Below are positions 1 to 8,959 of a DNA stretch of 64,000 nucleotides, piece by piece. The stretch covers positions 2,034,001 to 2,098,000 of the forward strand of contig NZ_AP023439.1 in NCBI RefSeq assembly GCF_014701095.1, in the 5' to 3' direction. Within the stretch, counting starts at the first letter, position 1, and each line of letters opens with the position of its first letter. The translations under genes were made by a program, and so were the position numbers. Below the pieces are notes generated by a model. The model was given only the letters and a program-made list of their open reading frames with translations, was not told the origin of the DNA and made no database searches. This DNA comes from Streptomyces tuirus (GTDB lineage: Bacteria; Actinomycetota; Actinomycetes; Streptomycetales; Streptomycetaceae).

Positions 1-276
1 GACGTCGGTGTGCCCGCCGGGCACCCATCCGGGAGCGGCGTCCGCGAACGCCTCCAGCGCGGAGCGCACGGCCTCGAAGGTCGCGGGCATCCGGTAGGCG
101 GCGTATGCGGCGACGTCGGCCCGGTCCCGGAGGATGGGGGCGTCGGTCGGGGTGGCGCCCCGGTAACTGGCGATCAGCCGCTCGACCGCCTGCGAGGCCT
201 GCCGGGGCGGCAGCCCGTCGAGCAGGCCGGCGAGGGCGGCGCGGAGGTTTTCGGCCGGGGACAGGGGGGCGTTCAC
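1..276 (-). CDS. Rsm22-family small-subunit methyltransferase-like protein (N-terminal part)
   Basis: The 92 visible residues begin with GTG at 276 and run off the window start, so the SAM-binding core lies outside. The N-terminus (NAPLSPAENLRAALAGLL, then a VERLIASYRG segment and a YAAYRMPATFEAV segment) is what I recognise as the start of actinobacterial Rsm22-like proteins, which are relatives of a mitochondrial ribosomal small-subunit assembly methyltransferase. The role in bacteria is not settled. The GTG overlaps the stop of the upstream DUF6010 gene by 4 bp, so the two are probably translationally coupled. The family call rests on the N-terminus only. Confidence 0.75.
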   Translation of the reverse strand, partial: MNAPLSPAENLRAALAGLLDGLPPRQASQAVERLIASYRGATPTDAPILRDRADVAAYAAYRMPATFEAVRSALEAFADAAPGWVPGGHTDV

Positions 277-731
277 CCGGCGATTCTACGAGCCGGGCCG
301 GGGCGGGCGCGGCGCTCGCCCGGGTCCGCTGTCCGGCTGGGCCTGAGCCACCGGCGGACGGGCGCGATCAGGGAAGGGCCTCCGCGCAGGCACCACAGGG
401 CGATGACCGGATCGCAGATGGCGCATGACAGGGACGAGTCGTGGGAGAACGGCAGGATCGGATTGCCCTTGAGGTGGTGGGCCATGTCCCATGCGGTGTG
501 GAGCAGCCAGCCGATGCCGATGAAGGTCCAGGACTCCAGACCGCGGTAGGCGACGTAGGCCGTGAGCGCGACGAACGGGAGCTCCCACGGGCCGAATCCG
601 CCCCCGCTCAGATAGGCGGCGCCGGCTCCGCCGACCATGATCGCGTTGAAGCGGCGTCGGTGCGGTTCTTCGATCAGGGACATCAGCAGGCAGTAGACGA
701 TGCCGACGATGATCGGGGACACAAGGTTCAT
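273..731 (-). CDS. DUF6010-family membrane protein
   Basis: The protein has 152 residues and begins with ATG at 731. It has hydrophobic stretches at about residues 3-20, 33-60 and 68-80, and a conserved-looking core rich in Gly and aromatics (GAAYLSGGGFGPWELPF, then WLLHTAWDMAHHLKG). I recognise this as the DUF6010 family, small integral membrane proteins without an assigned function. The HxxxWDxxHH segment could bind metal, but that is inference. It sits in a minus-strand string with 4-bp overlaps to both neighbours, so it belongs to a membrane-protein operon reaching from about 1818 down to the Rsm22-like gene. Confidence 0.8.
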   Translation of the reverse strand: MNLVSPIIVGIVYCLLMSLIEEPHRRRFNAIMVGGAGAAYLSGGGFGPWELPFVALTAYVAYRGLESWTFIGIGWLLHTAWDMAHHLKGNPILPFSHDSSLSCAICDPVIALWCLRGGPSLIAPVRRWLRPSRTADPGERRARPGPARRIAG

Positions 732-1024
732 GAGGGGATGACTTCCTCCGCTCGGTCACGGGTCGTGTCGACGCGGCCGAGCTGTCGCAGGGCGAGCAGC
801 CCGCCGGCACCCGGGACGAGGGCCAGGACCTTCGCGGCGGCCGGGGCCCGGTCGAAGCGGCATGTCGCGATCACGACGAACAGGTAGGCACAGCCGTGGG
901 TGGGGCCCATCAGGGACGAGACGGGCTGGAGGTGGACGGTGAACAGGTTGGCCAGCATCACGATCAGGGACATCAGCTCGGCGTGCGCCGCGACGCGCAG
1001 ATGGCGCGGAGACCGCAGGTGCAT
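728..1024 (-). CDS. DUF3817-like small membrane protein
   Basis: This is a 98-residue protein with hydrophobic helices near residues 18-33, 38-52 and 65-80, and a central SSLMGPTHGCAYLFVV segment. The G(P/W)xHG pattern followed by a helix is characteristic of DUF3817, an actinobacterial family of small membrane proteins without known function. I chose ATG at 1024. A GTG at 1030 would add two residues and would overlap the stop of the preceding gene. The stop overlaps the start of the DUF6010 gene (ATGA), which indicates coupling. Confidence 0.7.
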   Translation of the reverse strand: MHLRSPRHLRVAAHAELMSLIVMLANLFTVHLQPVSSLMGPTHGCAYLFVVIATCRFDRAPAAAKVLALVPGAGGLLALRQLGRVDTTRDRAEEVIPS

Positions 1025-1026
1025 GG

Positions 1027-1500
1027 TCACGCTCCCGTGGTGGAGCCGGGGCGGATGATCATCAGTACGGTGACGGTGGCCCACAACAGGTTGAAGACGC
1101 CGGTGAGCATGGCCAGTCGGCCCGGTCTCAGGGGCGCCGGCGCCGACGGAGCGTGAGGCTCCGCCGCCTCGGCCAGGGCACGGTCCTGGGCGGGCAGGAT
1201 GAGCAGGGCCAGAACGCCGGCGGCGGCCGCGGTCAGCAGGATCGAGGTGATCAGCCAGGCGTCTCCGAGGACGCCGAGGCTGCCGGCCGTGGCGAAGCCG
1301 AAGAGAGGGACGGCGATGCCGACGCCGGCGTAGACCCGGCAGATGCGGTGCAGTGTCCGCAGGGCCGTCCGGGCGTCGCCGGCACCGGCATCGCCGAGGG
1401 CGCGGCGCAGCGCCGCGGGGAACATGCTCGCGGCGACGGTGACGGGACCGACGGCGATGATGGCGGCCAGGACGTGCAAGGAGAGGAAGAGCTTGGTCAC
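1027..1500 (-). CDS. Four-helix integral membrane protein (DUF2269-like)
   Basis: The protein has 157 residues and begins with GTG at 1500. Four hydrophobic helices lie near residues 5-25, 57-75, 80-102 and 130-150, with a short Arg/His-rich loop (TLHRICR) between the first two. The layout resembles small DUF2269-type membrane proteins, but I see no signature that settles the family. The start overlaps the stop of the preceding ORF by 3 bp (GTGA), and the stop lies just before the DUF3817-like gene. No catalytic motif is visible, so the function is unknown. Confidence 0.65.
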   Translation of the reverse strand: MTKLFLSLHVLAAIIAVGPVTVAASMFPAALRRALGDAGAGDARTALRTLHRICRVYAGVGIAVPLFGFATAGSLGVLGDAWLITSILLTAAAAGVLALLILPAQDRALAEAAEPHAPSAPAPLRPGRLAMLTGVFNLLWATVTVLMIIRPGSTTGA

Positions 1501-1715
1501 GCCTGGCGCTCCGGGGCGGTGCGCAGGGGCTTGGTGATGGCCTGTTTCCAGGTGAGCCGGTCGCCGTCGAGGGCGACGTCGGTGAGCGGTACTTCCTCGC
1601 CGGCTCCATGGGCGACGCCGGTCAGCACGGCGTCCCGCTCACGGAGTTCGGCCACGGCCTTCGTCGTGCCCATGGGGGTGGAGATCGACGGGTTCCAAGT
1701 GCCTTCGACGGACAT
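1497..1715 (-). CDS. Short conserved protein, probably C-terminally truncated
   Basis: This 72-residue ORF begins MSVEGTWNPSISTPMGTT and continues through a GDRLTWKQAITKPLR segment. I recall relatives in Streptomyces that continue past this point with a beta-strand-rich half (a calycin-like or lipocalin-like small domain). Here the protein instead ends abruptly with TAPERQA and runs into the next gene with a 3-bp overlap. I therefore infer a deletion that fused the first half to the stop region upstream of the four-helix membrane gene. It is translated after a 26-codon PfpI-like remnant. Whether the product folds is doubtful. Confidence 0.5.
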   Translation of the reverse strand: MSVEGTWNPSISTPMGTTKAVAELRERDAVLTGVAHGAGEEVPLTDVALDGDRLTWKQAITKPLRTAPERQA

Positions 1716-1737
1716 GCAGATGTTCTTCCTGACTGTG

Positions 1738-1818
1738 CTACGCGGATCGGAGCACTTCGTAGGGGGCGATGGCATCGAGAGGGGCGAAACCGTCGAACAG
1801 GACCGCCTGGATGTGCAT
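1738..1818 (-). pseudogene. Remnant of a DJ-1/PfpI-family gene
   Basis: From ATG at 1818 the frame reads MHIQAVLFDGFAPLDAIAP, then YEVLRSA and a TAG stop at 1738, 26 residues in all. This is the typical first beta strand and helix of a DJ-1/PfpI (ThiJ) domain, which normally needs about 190-230 residues. It is cut right after the first helix and followed at once by another truncated ORF. The neighbouring divergent gene at 2012 is a GlxA-type regulator with its own intact DJ-1-like domain, and such regulators are often found beside a PfpI enzyme. The fragment probably marks a lost target gene. Confidence 0.65.
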
Positions 1819-2011
1819 GGGCGTTCCTTCGGGATCGCTCTCTCCGACGCGTCGAAGTCAACTTGCTGTCGATCCGGCCGCACAGTGGCGTGAGTGACAG
1901 TTTTCGACGGGAAATTGCCAGGAGCTTCCGAGGGCTTCAGAAGTGCTGTGACATGGGGCAGTCCAGAAATCGGGCCGATGGCGAGGAGCGGTGGGGAGGT
2001 ACGTTCTGGCC

Positions 2012-2950
2012 ATGCACACAGTCGCCGTTCTCGCGCTGGACAAGGTGATCCCGTTCGACCTGTCGACCCCGATCGAGGTCTTCTCGCGGACCCGCCTGCC
2101 CGACGGGCGGCCCGGCTACCAGGTCCGGGTGTGCGCCGAGCGCGACGAGGTCGACGCCGGGGCCTTCGCCCTGCGTGCGCCCTGGGGTCTGGAGGGCCTC
2201 CAGGACGCGGACACGATCATCGTGCCGGGCGTCACCGATCCCACGGCCCCGCTCTCCCCCGCCGTACGTGACGCCCTTCGGTCGGCCGCCGGCGACGGCA
2301 CCCGGATCGCCTCCGTCTGCGCGGGCACCTTCCCCCTGGCCGCCACCGGGCTCCTCGACGGGCTGCGCGTCACGACCCACTGGCGCGCGGCCGGGCTTCT
2401 GGCCTCCCTCCACCCGGACGTCGACGTCGACCCGGACGTCCTCTACGTCGACAACGGCCAGTTGCTCACGTCGGCCGGCGCCGCCGCGGGGCTGGACCTG
2501 TGTCTGCACATGATCCGCCGGGACTACGGATCGGCGGTCGCCGCGGACGCCGCCCGCCTGTCGGTGATGCCGCTCGAACGCGAGGGCGGTCAGGCGCAGT
2601 TCATCGTCCACGACCACGCCCCCGCACCGCGGGGTTCCGAACTGGAGGCGCTGCTCACCTGGCTGAGGGAGAACCTGGCCCGCGACCTGACCCTGGCCGA
2701 CATCGCCGCGCAGTCCGGGACCAGCGTCCGGACGCTGATCCGGCGGTTCCGCGAACAGACCGGGACCACCCCGCTCCAGTGGCTCCACCGGGCTCGCATC
2801 CGCCAGGCACAGCACCTGCTGGAAACCACGCAGCACTCCGTGGAGCGCATCGGCTGCCAGGTCGGCTTCGGCTCGCCCACCACGTTCCGCGAACGCTTCA
2901 AACGCACCACCGGCGTCAGCCCGCAGACCTACCGCCGCACTTTCGGCTGA
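2012..2950 (+). CDS. GlxA-family transcriptional regulator (DJ-1/PfpI domain plus AraC HTH)
   Basis: The protein has 312 residues. Residues 1 to about 180 form a class I glutamine amidotransferase-like (DJ-1/PfpI) sensor with a nucleophile-elbow-like SVCAGTFPLA. A linker follows, then two AraC-type helix-turn-helix units over the last 100 residues (LADIAAQSGTSVRTLIRRF, and VGFGSPTTFRERF before the classical GVSPQTYRRTF end). I chose ATG at 2012, where the domain begins, over GTG at 1991. A GGAGGT lies about 12 bp upstream. The gene is divergent from the decayed PfpI/membrane operon, which it plausibly regulated. The ligand is unknown. Confidence 0.9.
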   Translation: MHTVAVLALDKVIPFDLSTPIEVFSRTRLPDGRPGYQVRVCAERDEVDAGAFALRAPWGLEGLQDADTIIVPGVTDPTAPLSPAVRDALRSAAGDGTRIASVCAGTFPLAATGLLDGLRVTTHWRAAGLLASLHPDVDVDPDVLYVDNGQLLTSAGAAAGLDLCLHMIRRDYGSAVAADAARLSVMPLEREGGQAQFIVHDHAPAPRGSELEALLTWLRENLARDLTLADIAAQSGTSVRTLIRRFREQTGTTPLQWLHRARIRQAQHLLETTQHSVERIGCQVGFGSPTTFRERFKRTTGVSPQTYRRTFG

Positions 2951-3062
2951 CCCGGCGCCCCGGAGCCGCCGTCCGTCAGGACCTCCCGCCCGGCGTGCGG
3001 TTCAGGACGTCGCGCTCGCCGGACGCCCCCGGCTCACCCCGCACCGAAGTCTCCGGCGGAGC

Positions 3063-4187
3063 TCACCGCACCGCCCGGGCCACCCGTGACGCCGCCGCCG
3101 CCCTCGGGGCGTTGTCCGGGCGGCGGCGGCGTGGGTGGACCGCGTTGGTGAGGAGCACGAGGAACGTGTCCGTGGCCCGGTCGAGGACGAGGGACGTGCC
3201 CGTGAACCCGGTGTGGCCCGCCGCGCCGCGGCCCGCCAGGTCGCCCATGAACCACGGCTGGTCGAGCGAGAAGCCCAGGCCCGGCGGGGTGAAGAGGAGC
3301 TCGACGAAGTCCGGGCCGAGGATGCGGGCGGGGCCGTGGGAGCCGCCGGCGAGGAGGGTGCGGCAGAACACGGCGAGGTCCCGGCCGGTGGAGAACAGGC
3401 CCGCGTGGCCGGCCACTCCCCCGAGCGCCCAGGCGTTCTCGTCGTGGACCTCGCCCCGCAGCATCCCCCGGTCCGCCTTGGCCCACGGCCGGCGCTGGTC
3501 CTCCGTCGCCGCGGCGCCCGGGCACGGCCCGAAGTCCGTCGCCGTCATGCCCAGCGGCCGGGTGATGCCGTCGTGGACGAGGACGTCGAGCGTGCGCCCG
3601 GTGATGCGCTCCAGGACATGCTGAAGGAGCAGCATGTTCAGGTCGGAGTAGCAGTAGGTGCCCGGCACGCCGACCGGCCGCTCCGCCTGGAGCGCCGCCA
3701 GCCGCGCCGCGTCGTCGGCGCAGTCGTACAGCGGGAGTTCGGGACGCAGCCCGGAGGTGTGCGTGAGCAGCTGCCGCACCGTGATGCCGTGCCGGGCGGC
3801 GGCCGTGAAGTCGGGCAGATACGCCCCGGCCTTCGCGTCGATGCCGAGCGTGCCGCGCTCGATCTGCTGCACGGCGGCGACGGACGTGAACAGTTTCGTG
3901 AGGGACGCCAGGTCGAAGGGCGTGTCGACGGTCATCGGCACCCGGTCCTCGGGGGGCAGTTCCACCCCGGCGTCGGCGTCGGGATCGTAGGCCGCGTAGC
4001 GCACGGCCCAGCCCGCCGCCTCCTCGACGGCGATCACCGGGCCGCGTCCGACGACCAGGACGGCGCCGGGCGCCCAGGGACGCTGCCCGGTGGTGAGGAC
4101 GTGGACCTCCCGGACGAGGTGACGCAGCTCCTCGGGGTCGAGTCCGGCCCGCTCCGGCGTGCCGTCGCGCAGTCTGGGTGCGCTCAG
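3063..4187 (-). CDS. Serine hydrolase of the beta-lactamase/PBP family, probable CTG start
   Basis: This is a class C beta-lactamase/esterase-type serine hydrolase. The SxxK motif is SLTK (inside TPFDLASLTKLFTSV), a tyrosine motif candidate is YSDLN (YCYSDLNMLLLQ), and a late HTGFTGT segment takes the place of the KTG-type box. It has no clear signal peptide, so it may be cytoplasmic or an intracellular esterase. No ATG, GTG or TTG sits where the conserved sequence (SAPRLRDGTPERAGLD) begins. A CTG at 4187 does, it overlaps the stop of the upstream MFS gene as CTGA, and it has GGAGGGAG 7 bp upstream. The nearest canonical start is GTG at 4241, inside the MFS gene. Confidence 0.85.
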   Translation of the reverse strand: MSAPRLRDGTPERAGLDPEELRHLVREVHVLTTGQRPWAPGAVLVVGRGPVIAVEEAAGWAVRYAAYDPDADAGVELPPEDRVPMTVDTPFDLASLTKLFTSVAAVQQIERGTLGIDAKAGAYLPDFTAAARHGITVRQLLTHTSGLRPELPLYDCADDAARLAALQAERPVGVPGTYCYSDLNMLLLQHVLERITGRTLDVLVHDGITRPLGMTATDFGPCPGAAATEDQRRPWAKADRGMLRGEVHDENAWALGGVAGHAGLFSTGRDLAVFCRTLLAGGSHGPARILGPDFVELLFTPPGLGFSLDQPWFMGDLAGRGAAGHTGFTGTSLVLDRATDTFLVLLTNAVHPRRRRPDNAPRAAAASRVARAVR

Positions 4188-5515
4188 CTGACTGCTCCCT
4201 CCACGCTCGCCCGGCCGCTCTCCTTCTTCCAGGGTCGGCACATTCCCATGAAGCAGGCCAGTGCCACCAGTGCGGCGGCCAGTTGGACGACGGCCATCGG
4301 GAGGGCGGTGTCCTCCCCGGCGACGCCGACGAGCGGGGAGGCGATCGCGCCGATGAGGAAGGAGGTGGTGCCGAGCAGGGCCGATGCGGAGCCCGCGGCG
4401 TGCTTGGTGCGCATCAGGGCGAGGGCCTGGGTGTTGGGCAGGGTGACGCCCATGGCGGACATGAGCACGAACAGCGCGGCGGCGACGGGCACCAGACCGG
4501 CCTCGCCGAAGACGCCGAGGGACATCAGCAGCAACGCGGTCGCGGCGGTGATGACGATCGCGAGGCCGACGCCCAGGACCCGGTCGAGGCTGACCCGGCC
4601 GACGAGGAACTTGCCGTTGATCTGGCCGACGACGACCAGCCCGACGGAGTTGACGCCGAACAGCAGGCTGAAGGTCTGCGGGGAGGCGCCGTAGATCTCC
4701 TGGATGACGAAGGGGGAGGCGGAGATGTAGGCGAAGAGGGCGGCGAAGGCGAAGCCGCCGGTGAGCGTGTAGCCGGTGAAGGAGCGGTCGGCGAGCAGGC
4801 CGCGCATCGAGCGCAGGGCCTCTCCGACGCCGCCGCCGTGCCGCTCGGCGGGCGCCAGGGTCTCGGGCAGCCACGTCCAGACCAGGGCGCCGATCAGCAC
4901 TCCGATGACGGTGAGGACGGCGAACACGCCCCGCCAGTCCGTGACGCGCAGGATCTGCCCGCCGATCAGCGGCGCCACGATCGGGGCGGCCCCGGAGATC
5001 AGCATGAGGGTGGAGAAGAAGCGGGCCATGGCCATGCCGTCGTAGAGGTCGCGGACGACGGCCCGGGCGATGACGATGGCGGCGGCGCCCGCGAGGCCCT
5101 GGGCCAGCCGGAAGGCCACCAGCAGCTCGACGGTGGGGGCGAGGGCGCACAGCACGGTGGCGACGACGAAGACGGCGAGCCCGGCGAGCAGCGGGCGGCG
5201 GCGCCCCCACCGGTCGCTCATCGGCCCGACCACGAGCTGCCCGAGCGCCATGCCGGCCAGGCAGGCGGTGAGTGTGAGCTGCACGGTCGCGGCCGGCGCG
5301 TGCAGGGAGCGGGTGACCTCCGGCAGGGACGGGAGGTACATGTCCATCGCCAGCGGTGGCACGGCGGTCAGGCTTCCGAGGAGGAAGGTGACCAGGAGCC
5401 CGGTGCGGCGCTGCGAGGTGCGCTCGGGCCGCTCCGCCCCGGCTGCGGCCTCCCGCGCGGTGGTGTTCGATGCCTCCTGCGCGGTCTCCGATATGGGCGC
5501 CCCACCTTCGGGCAT
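4184..5515 (-). CDS. Bcr/CflA-type drug:H+ antiporter (MFS, DHA1)
   Basis: The protein has 443 residues and about 12 membrane helices. It carries the DHA1 motif A (GPMSDRWGRRRPLL) after helix 2 and the Bcr/CflA hallmark PPLAMDMYLPSLPE in helix 1. It should export small hydrophobic drugs or metabolites by proton antiport. I chose ATG at 5515, preceded by GAGGGAGGG, rather than the GTG at 5545. The serine hydrolase follows with a 4-bp overlap, so pump and hydrolase form a two-gene operon. The operon is divergent from the Gfo/Idh/MocA oxidoreductase at 5601. The substrate is not evident. Confidence 0.92.
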   Translation of the reverse strand: MPEGGAPISETAQEASNTTAREAAAGAERPERTSQRRTGLLVTFLLGSLTAVPPLAMDMYLPSLPEVTRSLHAPAATVQLTLTACLAGMALGQLVVGPMSDRWGRRRPLLAGLAVFVVATVLCALAPTVELLVAFRLAQGLAGAAAIVIARAVVRDLYDGMAMARFFSTLMLISGAAPIVAPLIGGQILRVTDWRGVFAVLTVIGVLIGALVWTWLPETLAPAERHGGGVGEALRSMRGLLADRSFTGYTLTGGFAFAALFAYISASPFVIQEIYGASPQTFSLLFGVNSVGLVVVGQINGKFLVGRVSLDRVLGVGLAIVITAATALLLMSLGVFGEAGLVPVAAALFVLMSAMGVTLPNTQALALMRTKHAAGSASALLGTTSFLIGAIASPLVGVAGEDTALPMAVVQLAAALVALACFMGMCRPWKKESGRASVEGAVS

Positions 5516-5600
5516 GAGTCCCTCCCTCTCCGAGTCGATCGCCACCTATGCTCTCAGCTCGTACGCAGTGCTCGGGGTCGCGAGGTGGAGGCGGGGCGCG

Positions 5601-6623
5601 ATGACGGCGGACACGGTGCGGTGGGGGATCCTGGCGACCGGCGGGATAGCGGGCGCGTTCACCGCGGACCTGATCGACCTGCCGGACGCGGAGGTCGTGG
5701 CGGTGGCGTCCCGGTCGGAGGAGCCGGCGAAGGCGTTCGCGGAGCGGTTCGGGATCCCCCGGGCCTACGGCGACTGGAACGCCCTCGCGCGGGACGAGGA
5801 CATCGATGTCGTCTACGTCGCAACCCCGCACACGGCGCACCGGGCCGCCGCGGGGCTGTGTCTGGCGGCCGGGCGGAACGTGCTGTGCGAGAAGCCCTTC
5901 ACGCTGAACGTGCGCGAGGCGGAGGAACTCGTCGCGCTGGCGCGGGAGCACGGGCGCTTCCTGATGGAGGCGATGTGGATGTACTGCAACCCGCTGGTGC
6001 GGCGGCTGAAGGCGCTGGTCGACGACGGTGCGATCGGCGAGGTGCGCAGCGTCCAGGCCGACTTCGGGCTGGCCGGCCCCTTCCCGCCCTCGCACCGGCT
6101 GCGCAACCCGGAACTGGGCGGTGGCGCGCTGCTCGACCTGGGCGTGTACCCGGTGTCGTTCGCGCAGCTGCTGCTCGGCGAGCCGTCGGACGTCGCGGCG
6201 CGGGCGGTGCTCTCCGAGGAGGGCGTCGACCTCCAGACGGCGGCGGTCCTCTCCTACGACAGCGGCGCGCTCGGTGCGGTGCACTGCTCCATAGTGGGCG
6301 GTACGGCGACCTCCGCCTCGGTGACCGGCTCCCGGGGCCGGATCGACATCCCGCACGGGTTCTTCTTCCCGGACCGCTTCGTGCTGCACCGGGACGGCCG
6401 CGACGCCGAGGAGTTCACGGCCGACCCGGCGGACGGGCCCCGCAACAGCATGCGCCACGAGGCGCTGGAGGTGATGCGGGCCGTGCGGGCGGGTGAGACC
6501 GAGTCCCCGCTGGTCCCGCTCGACGGCACGCTCGCCGTGATGCGCACGCTGGACGCGATCCGCGACCAGGTCGGCGTCCGTTACCCCGACGAGACGGGCG
6601 AGCCGGAACTCACGCCCGCCTGA
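5601..6623 (+). CDS. Gfo/Idh/MocA-family NAD(P)-dependent oxidoreductase
   Basis: The protein has 340 residues. It begins with a Rossmann fold whose glycine-rich turn is [11 protein letters not shown], followed by the family motif CEKPFTLN (the EKP lysine helps catalysis) near residue 95. The C-terminal GFO_IDH_MocA domain contains the [13 protein letters not shown] stretch. Members oxidise or reduce sugars, inositols or trans-dihydrodiols. The aromatic-rich [15 protein letters not shown] segment is like that of dihydrodiol dehydrogenase/glucose-fructose oxidoreductase-like members. ATG at 5601 directly precedes the Rossmann fold. It is divergent from the MFS pump operon and is followed by an SDR 49 bp downstream. 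Confidence 0.92.
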   Translation: MTADTVRWGILATGGIAGAFTADLIDLPDAEVVAVASRSEEPAKAFAERFGIPRAYGDWNALARDEDIDVVYVATPHTAHRAAAGLCLAAGRNVLCEKPFTLNVREAEELVALAREHGRFLMEAMWMYCNPLVRRLKALVDDGAIGEVRSVQADFGLAGPFPPSHRLRNPELGGGALLDLGVYPVSFAQLLLGEPSDVAARAVLSEEGVDLQTAAVLSYDSGALGAVHCSIVGGTATSASVTGSRGRIDIPHGFFFPDRFVLHRDGRDAEEFTADPADGPRNSMRHEALEVMRAVRAGETESPLVPLDGTLAVMRTLDAIRDQVGVRYPDETGEPELTPA

Positions 6624-6672
6624 CACTCCGGTCCCACGTGGTCACGGGCGTGCTCCCGTACGCTGCGGGCCC

Positions 6673-7455
6673 ATGAATGCCAAGGACAATGCGATCGCGG
6701 TGGTGACCGGGGCGGGTTCCGGCATCGGCCGGGCGGTCGCCGTGGAACTGCTGCGTACGGGCTGGTCGGTGGCGCTGGCGGGCCGGCGTGCGGAGACCCT
6801 GGAGGAGACGGCGGCCCTGGCGTCCGGGGGCGCGGACGGGGGCGTACCCGCCGGGGCGGCTCTCACCGTACGGACGGACGTCGCACGCCCCGAGGACGTG
6901 AACGCCCTGTTCGCCGCCACCGTCGAGCGCTTCGGCCGGGTCGACCTGCTGTTCAACAACGCGGGCACGTTCGGCCCCGGCGGGGTGCCGGTCGAGGAAC
7001 TGCCCTACGAGGCCTGGCGGCACGTGGTGGACACCAACCTCAACGGGGCGTTCCTGTGCGCGCAGGCGGCGTACCGGCAGATGAAGGAGCAGGACCCGCA
7101 GGGCGGCCGGATCATCAACAACGGCTCGATCTCCGCGCACACGCCCCGCCCGCTGTCGGTGGCCTACACGGCGACCAAGCACGCCCTGACCGGCTTGACC
7201 AAGTCCCTGTCCCTGGACGGGCGGCCGTACGGAATCGCCGTCGGTCAGATCGACATCGGCAACGCGGCCACGGACATGACGTCCCGTATGCAGACGGGGG
7301 CCCTCCAGGCGAACGGGGACGTCGCCCCGGAACCGGTCATGGACGTCGCGGACGTGGCCCGCACGGTGCGGCACATGGCGGAGTTGCCGCTGGAGGCGAA
7401 CGTGCAGTTCGCGACCGTACTGGCGACGGCGATGCCGTACGTCGGACGCGGCTGA
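6673..7455 (+). CDS. Short-chain dehydrogenase/reductase (classical SDR)
   Basis: The protein has 260 residues. It shows the classical cofactor turn [14 protein letters not shown] near the N-terminus, the NNAG structural motif ([13 protein letters not shown]) and the catalytic S plus YxxxK pair ([10 protein letters not shown], then [15 protein letters not shown]). The substrate cannot be inferred. The C-terminal half ([16 protein letters not shown]) matches a Streptomyces subgroup usually annotated only as SDR family oxidoreductase. It lies 49 bp downstream of the Gfo/Idh/MocA gene in the same direction, so the two may be cotranscribed. Confidence 0.92.
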   Translation: MNAKDNAIAVVTGAGSGIGRAVAVELLRTGWSVALAGRRAETLEETAALASGGADGGVPAGAALTVRTDVARPEDVNALFAATVERFGRVDLLFNNAGTFGPGGVPVEELPYEAWRHVVDTNLNGAFLCAQAAYRQMKEQDPQGGRIINNGSISAHTPRPLSVAYTATKHALTGLTKSLSLDGRPYGIAVGQIDIGNAATDMTSRMQTGALQANGDVAPEPVMDVADVARTVRHMAELPLEANVQFATVLATAMPYVGRG

Positions 7456-7863
7456 GCGGACGGCGACATTCGTCAACTCATCAACGTGCACAACCGGAAT
7501 ACGAACGTCCGCGCTATTGCGGCCGATAGGGAGCCTATGCTCAAATCTCCTACACCAAAGCTTCACACTTGGAGCTGAGAGCTCCCGTCGGCCACATCCA
7601 GGGGGGAGGCGGCAGTCGTTCCACGGCACCGGGTGGGGGTGGATTCCGCGAGGGACCGCGGAGTACGCACCGGTGCACGTGGAACGACTGCCGCCCACAT
7701 CAAGGGACACCGACCGGAAGCCGGGAATCGGAACCGTCCGTACCGACTCTCGTCGTCGCCCCTGCCCAGCCGAGCGGCTGCCCGTCCGCGGCCTGTCATT
7801 CACCGCCGATCGCCCGGCAGCCGATCCCCCGGCAGCCGAAGGCGAGTGCGCCGGGGCCGGTAG
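7456..7863. other. 408-bp intergenic region with a long inverted repeat
   Basis: No convincing coding frame is visible between the SDR stop and the NTF2-like gene. The left 100 bp are AT-richer than their surroundings (ACTCATCAACGTGCACAACC, later TATGCTCAAATCTCC) and look like a promoter or leader. The right half holds a 25-bp imperfect inverted repeat, listed separately. A 12-codon reading frame (MLKSPTPKLHTW) starts at about 7537, but nothing supports it as a gene. Confidence 0.5.
7608..7695. repeat. 25/26-bp imperfect inverted repeat with a 37-nt loop
   Basis: The left arm at 7608-7632 (GGCGGCAGTCGTTCCACGGC then ACCGG) pairs with the right arm at 7670-7695 (CCGGTGCACGTGGAACGACT then GCCGCC) with a single bulge. 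The stem is too long for an ordinary Streptomyces terminator and has no U tract. It could be a structured RNA, or the ends of a small non-autonomous element. Short flanking matches (GTCGG on both sides) hint at extended ends. Confidence 0.7.
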
Positions 7864-8190
7864 TCAGGCCTGCCCGGTCTCGAAACGCACGATCCGGCCG
7901 TCGTCGTCCACCTGGAAACTCCACCGGGTGCGCATCTCGCCCCAGGTGTCGTTGCTGTAGCGGGCGAGGAGGGAGCGGCCGCCGTTGGACTCGTTGTCGA
8001 CCTCCATGTGGCCGTGGGAGGAGAAGATCTCCCGGTCCACCCAGTCGTCGAGGTCACGGTCGGACCCGTCGTCGGTCATGGTCGCGCCCGGCGCGAGGAC
8101 CTTCATGAAGCTCTCGCGGTCGTGGTTGTTCACGGCGGTCACGAAGGCCCGGACGGCCGGATCGCTGAGGCGCGTGGTCTGAATCGTCAT
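7864..8190 (-). CDS. NTF2-like/SnoaL-fold protein
   Basis: This 108-residue single-domain protein has the usual NTF2-like order: an N-terminal helix (AVRAFVTAVNNHDRESFMKV), a short strand with TDDGSDRDLDDW, then beta strands ending RWSFQVDDDGRIVRFETGQA. The cone-shaped fold binds small hydrophobic ligands or acts as an isomerase or cyclase in other members. No catalytic residues can be assigned here. I chose ATG at 8190. Longer starts to about 8496 lack coding character. Confidence 0.8.
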   Translation of the reverse strand: MTIQTTRLSDPAVRAFVTAVNNHDRESFMKVLAPGATMTDDGSDRDLDDWVDREIFSSHGHMEVDNESNGGRSLLARYSNDTWGEMRTRWSFQVDDDGRIVRFETGQA

Positions 8191-8350
8191 GCGAGCCAGC
8201 CTCGTACCGGCCACCGGCCGACGCCACCCGTGCCACCCGAACGGCGTTCCCGGGGCGGTGGGTGAGGCGTCGGCGATGCGACGGTGGAATCGCGACGACA
8301 CGACGCATGGTCCTGTTCCGTTTTGATGGCCGCCTGCTCCGGGAGACGAA

Positions 8351-8899
<549 letters not shown>

Positions 8900-8959
8900 C
8901 GGCTGTGGGGGTCTGGGGCGGGCCGGGGCATTGTCAGACCCTCGTGTCAGGCTGCGCCC

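Noticed and set aside
3063..6626. A 1187-residue minus-strand frame spanning several genes.
   Set aside because: Only its last 374 codons are the serine hydrolase. The rest is antisense or out of frame with clear MFS and oxidoreductase genes and has Arg/Pro-rich shadow composition.
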